From assembly GCF_018736085.1 (NCBI RefSeq), contig NZ_CP076134.1:5218501-5282500 (forward strand): a DNA stretch of 64,000 nucleotides. Reading direction: 5' to 3'. Below, one piece after another: positions 61,382-64,000 of the stretch. The stretch's first letter is position 1. Each line of letters starts with the position of its first letter. Under the pieces are notes generated by a model. The model ran no database searches. It worked only from the letters and a program-made list of their open reading frames with translations, and was not told where the DNA came from. The translations under genes were made by a program, and so were the position numbers. This DNA comes from Bradyrhizobium sediminis (GTDB lineage Bacteria; Pseudomonadota; Alphaproteobacteria; Rhizobiales; Xanthobacteraceae).

Positions 61382-63382
61382 ATGATCCGCATCGTCCGAT
61401 TCCGGAAGCGCGCATTCGCCGGCATCACGCTGAGCCTGCTTGCGTTCGATGGCGCAGCCGTCGCTGCCGACGCCAGCTTGCCGCGCAAGGCGCCGACCGT
61501 TCAGTCGGCGTTCGACTGGACCGGGCTTTATATCGGCGCGCATGCCGGCTACGGCCGCGCCCCGGCCAGCGCGGTCCTCACCGATCCCTTGCTCAACGCC
61601 ACCGCAACCAACAGCGCCAGCGCCGGCATGATCGGCGGCGTTCAGGCCGGCTACAATGTTCGGCTGCCGTCCGGACTCTTGTTCGGCGTCGAAGCCGATC
61701 TCACCTCTCCGAATTACCTCATCTCGGATTCGATCGTCGCCGTGCTGGCGACGCCGCAGTCCGAAATCGTCGAGCATCTGGACTATGTCGGAACAGTGCG
61801 CGGCCGCCTCGGTTACGCTTCCGGCCACTGGCTGCTCTATGCCACCGGCGGCTTGGCCTATGCCGGCGAGAGCTTCAGCAACACGCCTCCGATCGGCGAC
61901 AGGGAAAAGCACCTGAACCTCCGGCTCGGCTGGGCCGCCGGCGCCGGAGTCGAATATGCCTTCGCGCCGCACTGGAGCCTGAAGCTCGAATATCTCTATA
62001 ATCGGTTCGAGGATGCCAACATCCGGTTTCCGTCAGGCACGCAATATTCCTCGACCCTGGATTTCCAGTCGATCCGCGTCGGCCTCAACCGCAAGATCGA
62101 CTGGCCGGGATCGCCCCATTTCTCGCCGAAGACGTCGCTGAGCGATCCGGAATCCGATCGGTGGGAAATCCACGGTCAGACGACTTATCTGCCGCAAGGC
62201 TATCCGCGCTTTCGCGCGCCCTATACCGGAACCAACAGTTTTACGCCGGCGCCTCAGGCGCAGGCGACCTGGAGCAATGGTCTGTATCTGAACGCCCGGC
62301 TGTGGGAAGGCGGCGAGGTCTATTACAACCCCGAACTGCTGCAGGGCTTCGGCTTGAACAACACCGTCGGCGCCGCGGGCTTTCCCAACGGCGAAGCGCA
62401 AAAATCCAATTTCCCCTACCCGCATTACAACACCTCGCGGCTGTTCCTGCGCCAGACGTTTGGCTTTGGCGGCGAGCAGGAGGAACTGGCGAGCGCACCC
62501 GGCCAGCTCGCCGGCAAGGTCGATGTTTCGCGGCTGACGCTGCAGGCCGGCAAGTTCGCGGTCCTGGATGTCTTCGACGGCAACTCCTACGCCAAGGATA
62601 CCCGCAAGGACTTCATGAACTGGTCGATGTGGGCGCCCGGCGCGTTCGATTATTCGGCCGACAAGGTCGGGCTGACCTACGGCGCCACCGCGGAGTTGAA
62701 TCAGAAGCAATGGGCGCTGCGCGCAGGCTATTTCCTGATGCAGTCGGTATCCAACGCCAACAGCTTCGACACCAAAGTGTTCGAGCGCGGAACCTATGCG
62801 ATCGAACTGGAGACGCGCTATTCGCTGTTTTCGCAGCCAGGAAAACTGCGCACCATCGCCTGGTTCAACAGCGCCAATTCCGGCAGCTACCGCGAGACCT
62901 TGAACAATCCGGCGTTCGATCTCGACATCGCGCAGACCCGCAGGGGCCGCATCAAATACGGCTACGTCGTCAGCATGGAACAGGCCTTGAACGACCAGGT
63001 CGGATTGTTCGGGCGCTGGAGTTGGAACGACGGCAAGACCGAGATCATGGCGTTCACCGATATCGATGCCTCGCTGTCGCTCGGCCTTTCGATCAAGGGC
63101 GCCAAATGGGGCCGGCCCGATGACGTGATCGGGATCGGCGGCGCCATCAACGCGCTGTCCCGGGATCACCGCGATTTCATCGCCGCCGGCGGGCTCGGCG
63201 TGCTGATCGGCGACGGCGCGCTCAACTACCGGCGCGAGCGTATCCTCGAAACCTACTACGCCTACGCGCTCAACAAACAGCTCACGCTGACCGCCGACTA
63301 CCAGCTCATCACCAACCCCGCCTATAATGCCGACCGCGGGCCGGTCCACATCTTCTCGGGTCGCTTCCACGGCGAGTTCTGA
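61382..63382 (+). CDS. Two-barrel outer membrane protein: OmpA/Omp25-like plus OprB-like carbohydrate porin
   Basis: A 666-residue protein, start 'MIRIVRFRKRAFAGITLSLL', with a signal peptide to about 'AVAADASLP'. Residues 43-240 form a small eight-stranded-like barrel: 'FDWTGLYIGAHAGYGRAPAS', 'MIGGVQAGYNVRLPSGLLFG' and 'WSLKLEYLYNRFEDANIRFP'. Residues 255-666 form an OprB-type carbohydrate porin: 'WEIHGQTTYLPQGYPRFRAP', 'YYNPELLQGFGLNNTVGAAG' and the C-terminal 'HIFSGRFHGEF', ending in Phe as outer-membrane barrels do. Both barrels are complete, joined by a short linker. The substrate is unknown. Confidence 0.88.
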   Translation: MIRIVRFRKRAFAGITLSLLAFDGAAVAADASLPRKAPTVQSAFDWTGLYIGAHAGYGRAPASAVLTDPLLNATATNSASAGMIGGVQAGYNVRLPSGLLFGVEADLTSPNYLISDSIVAVLATPQSEIVEHLDYVGTVRGRLGYASGHWLLYATGGLAYAGESFSNTPPIGDREKHLNLRLGWAAGAGVEYAFAPHWSLKLEYLYNRFEDANIRFPSGTQYSSTLDFQSIRVGLNRKIDWPGSPHFSPKTSLSDPESDRWEIHGQTTYLPQGYPRFRAPYTGTNSFTPAPQAQATWSNGLYLNARLWEGGEVYYNPELLQGFGLNNTVGAAGFPNGEAQKSNFPYPHYNTSRLFLRQTFGFGGEQEELASAPGQLAGKVDVSRLTLQAGKFAVLDVFDGNSYAKDTRKDFMNWSMWAPGAFDYSADKVGLTYGATAELNQKQWALRAGYFLMQSVSNANSFDTKVFERGTYAIELETRYSLFSQPGKLRTIAWFNSANSGSYRETLNNPAFDLDIAQTRRGRIKYGYVVSMEQALNDQVGLFGRWSWNDGKTEIMAFTDIDASLSLGLSIKGAKWGRPDDVIGIGGAINALSRDHRDFIAAGGLGVLIGDGALNYRRERILETYYAYALNKQLTLTADYQLITNPAYNADRGPVHIFSGRFHGEF

Positions 63383-63394
63383 GGCCAGTTTACT

Positions 63395-63492
63395 CGTCAT
63401 TCCGGGGCGCTTGCGAAGCAATCGAACCCGGAATCCAGAAGTTGTCAGCACGAGATTCCGGGTTCGCGCCGACGCGCGCCCCGGAATGACGG
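63395..63492. repeat. Interspersed palindromic repeat, family C (copy 4)
   Basis: It begins 'cgtcattccggggcgcttgc', contains 'cccggaatcc' and 'gagattccgggttcgcgc', and ends 'cgccccggaatgacgg'. It sits between the convergent porin (+) and the gene at 63508 (-). Confidence 0.85.
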
Positions 63493-63507
63493 CGCTCAGC
63501 GCCGCCT

Positions 63508-64000
63508 CTACCCCGCCGGCGCAAAGGATTCCGCCCGCGCCACGGCCCAGGCGTTGCGGAAGCGCGGATCGCTGGTGCCGTCGATCAACTCGCCCGGGCG
63601 AAGCGACGGATAAAGTTGCGCGAATGACAGTACCTCGGTGGCGGACGATCGCTTCGAGAAATGGATCGGCCGCAAATCCCTTGGATGTTCGAGACCCGCG
63701 GCGGCAAGCAGCTCCGCCAGCGCATGCAGCGTCGCATGATGATAATTGTACACCCGCTCGATCTTGTGCGGCACCACCAGCGCGCGGTTGCGCGTGGGAT
63801 CCTGGGTGGCAACGCCGGTCGGACAGCGGTCGGTATGACAGCTCAGCGACTGGATGCAGCCCAGCGAGAACATGAAGCCGCGCGCCGAATTGCACCAGTC
63901 GGCGCCGATCGCCATGGCGCGCGCCATGTCGAAGGCGGTGGCGATCTTGCCGGAGGCGCCGATCCTGATGCGGTCGCGCGCGTTGATGCCGATCAGCGCG
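63508..64000 (-). CDS. FMN-binding glutamate-synthase-like protein, C-terminal part (cut by window edge)
   Basis: Only the last 163 codons are present, running off the right edge. The fragment shows 'ALIGINARDRIRIGASGKIA', 'ADWCNSARGFMFSLGCIQSL' and 'CHTDRCPTGVATQDPTRNRA', matching the FMN-binding and cysteine-rich (iron-sulfur-like) end of the glutamate synthase large-subunit central domain in single-domain proteins of this family. The C-terminal tail includes 'HFSKRSSATEVLSFAQLYPS'. The physiological reaction is unknown. Confidence 0.85.
   Translation of the reverse strand, partial: ALIGINARDRIRIGASGKIATAFDMARAMAIGADWCNSARGFMFSLGCIQSLSCHTDRCPTGVATQDPTRNRALVVPHKIERVYNYHHATLHALAELLAAAGLEHPRDLRPIHFSKRSSATEVLSFAQLYPSLRPGELIDGTSDPRFRNAWAVARAESFAPAG

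Overview
The window is high-GC chromosomal DNA from an alphaproteobacterium, most likely Bradyrhizobium or a close Nitrobacteraceae relative. This rests on protein recognition, the pckA / chvI-chvG / hprK / EIIA-Man / HPr gene order, TTG and GTG starts, and many short palindromic intergenic repeats. I saw no rRNA or tRNA gene, CRISPR array, prophage or replication origin. Both window edges cut genes: a phosphomannomutase-like gene on the left and a glutamate-synthase-like gene on the right.

Layout. 0-15 kb: housekeeping and envelope genes (aspartic protease-like, hrpB, ugd, acyltransferase, a conserved membrane protein, polA, FMN reductase, LysE exporter, GST, pyrE, DUF2865 protein). 15-27 kb: glgP, a thioesterase/arginase pair, pckA, a HugZ-like protein, the ChvI/ChvG two-component system, and HPr kinase with EIIA-Man and HPr, which form a regulatory phosphotransferase branch without a sugar permease. 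27-34 kb: GT39 glycosyltransferase, lepA, a complete IS1182-type element, a second copy of the lepA 3' end, a DUF2283 gene and gene remnants among repeats. 34-49 kb: acyl-CoA dehydrogenase-like protein, PAS-GGDEF-EAL protein, mepA with an L,D-transpeptidase remnant, modABC, a GNAT-GFA fusion, GNAT, MFS, K+/H+ antiporter, MscS channel, map and radC. 49-55 kb, more accessory: DUF1778/GNAT toxin-antitoxin pair, DedA-like protein, half a LysR gene, YciI-like protein, soluble globin-coupled chemoreceptor and a PAS-PAS-HTH regulator. 55-60.5 kb: a five-gene operon (periplasmic binding protein, ATPase, permease, 2-hydroxyacid dehydrogenase, Inh-domain protein) facing a divergent creatininase-family gene. 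60.5-64 kb: a small secreted protein, a two-barrel porin and the edge gene.

Most unusual features. (1) About 415 bp of polA (7681-8097) is AT-rich, and it encodes about 90 extra residues in the 5'-nuclease domain that resemble the enzyme's own polymerase thumb. (2) The last 118 bp of lepA are repeated 2 kb downstream. Between the copies lies an IS1182-type element whose ends and 5-bp CGTCG flanks can be read. (3) A perfect FNR/FixK-type palindrome lies upstream of a GGDEF-EAL protein whose GGDEF motif is degenerate. (4) The porin, the GNAT-GFA protein and the transporter/dehydrogenase/Inh operon are unusual combinations. No wholly new multi-gene defence or secretion system is evident; the polA mosaic is the strongest candidate for something undescribed.
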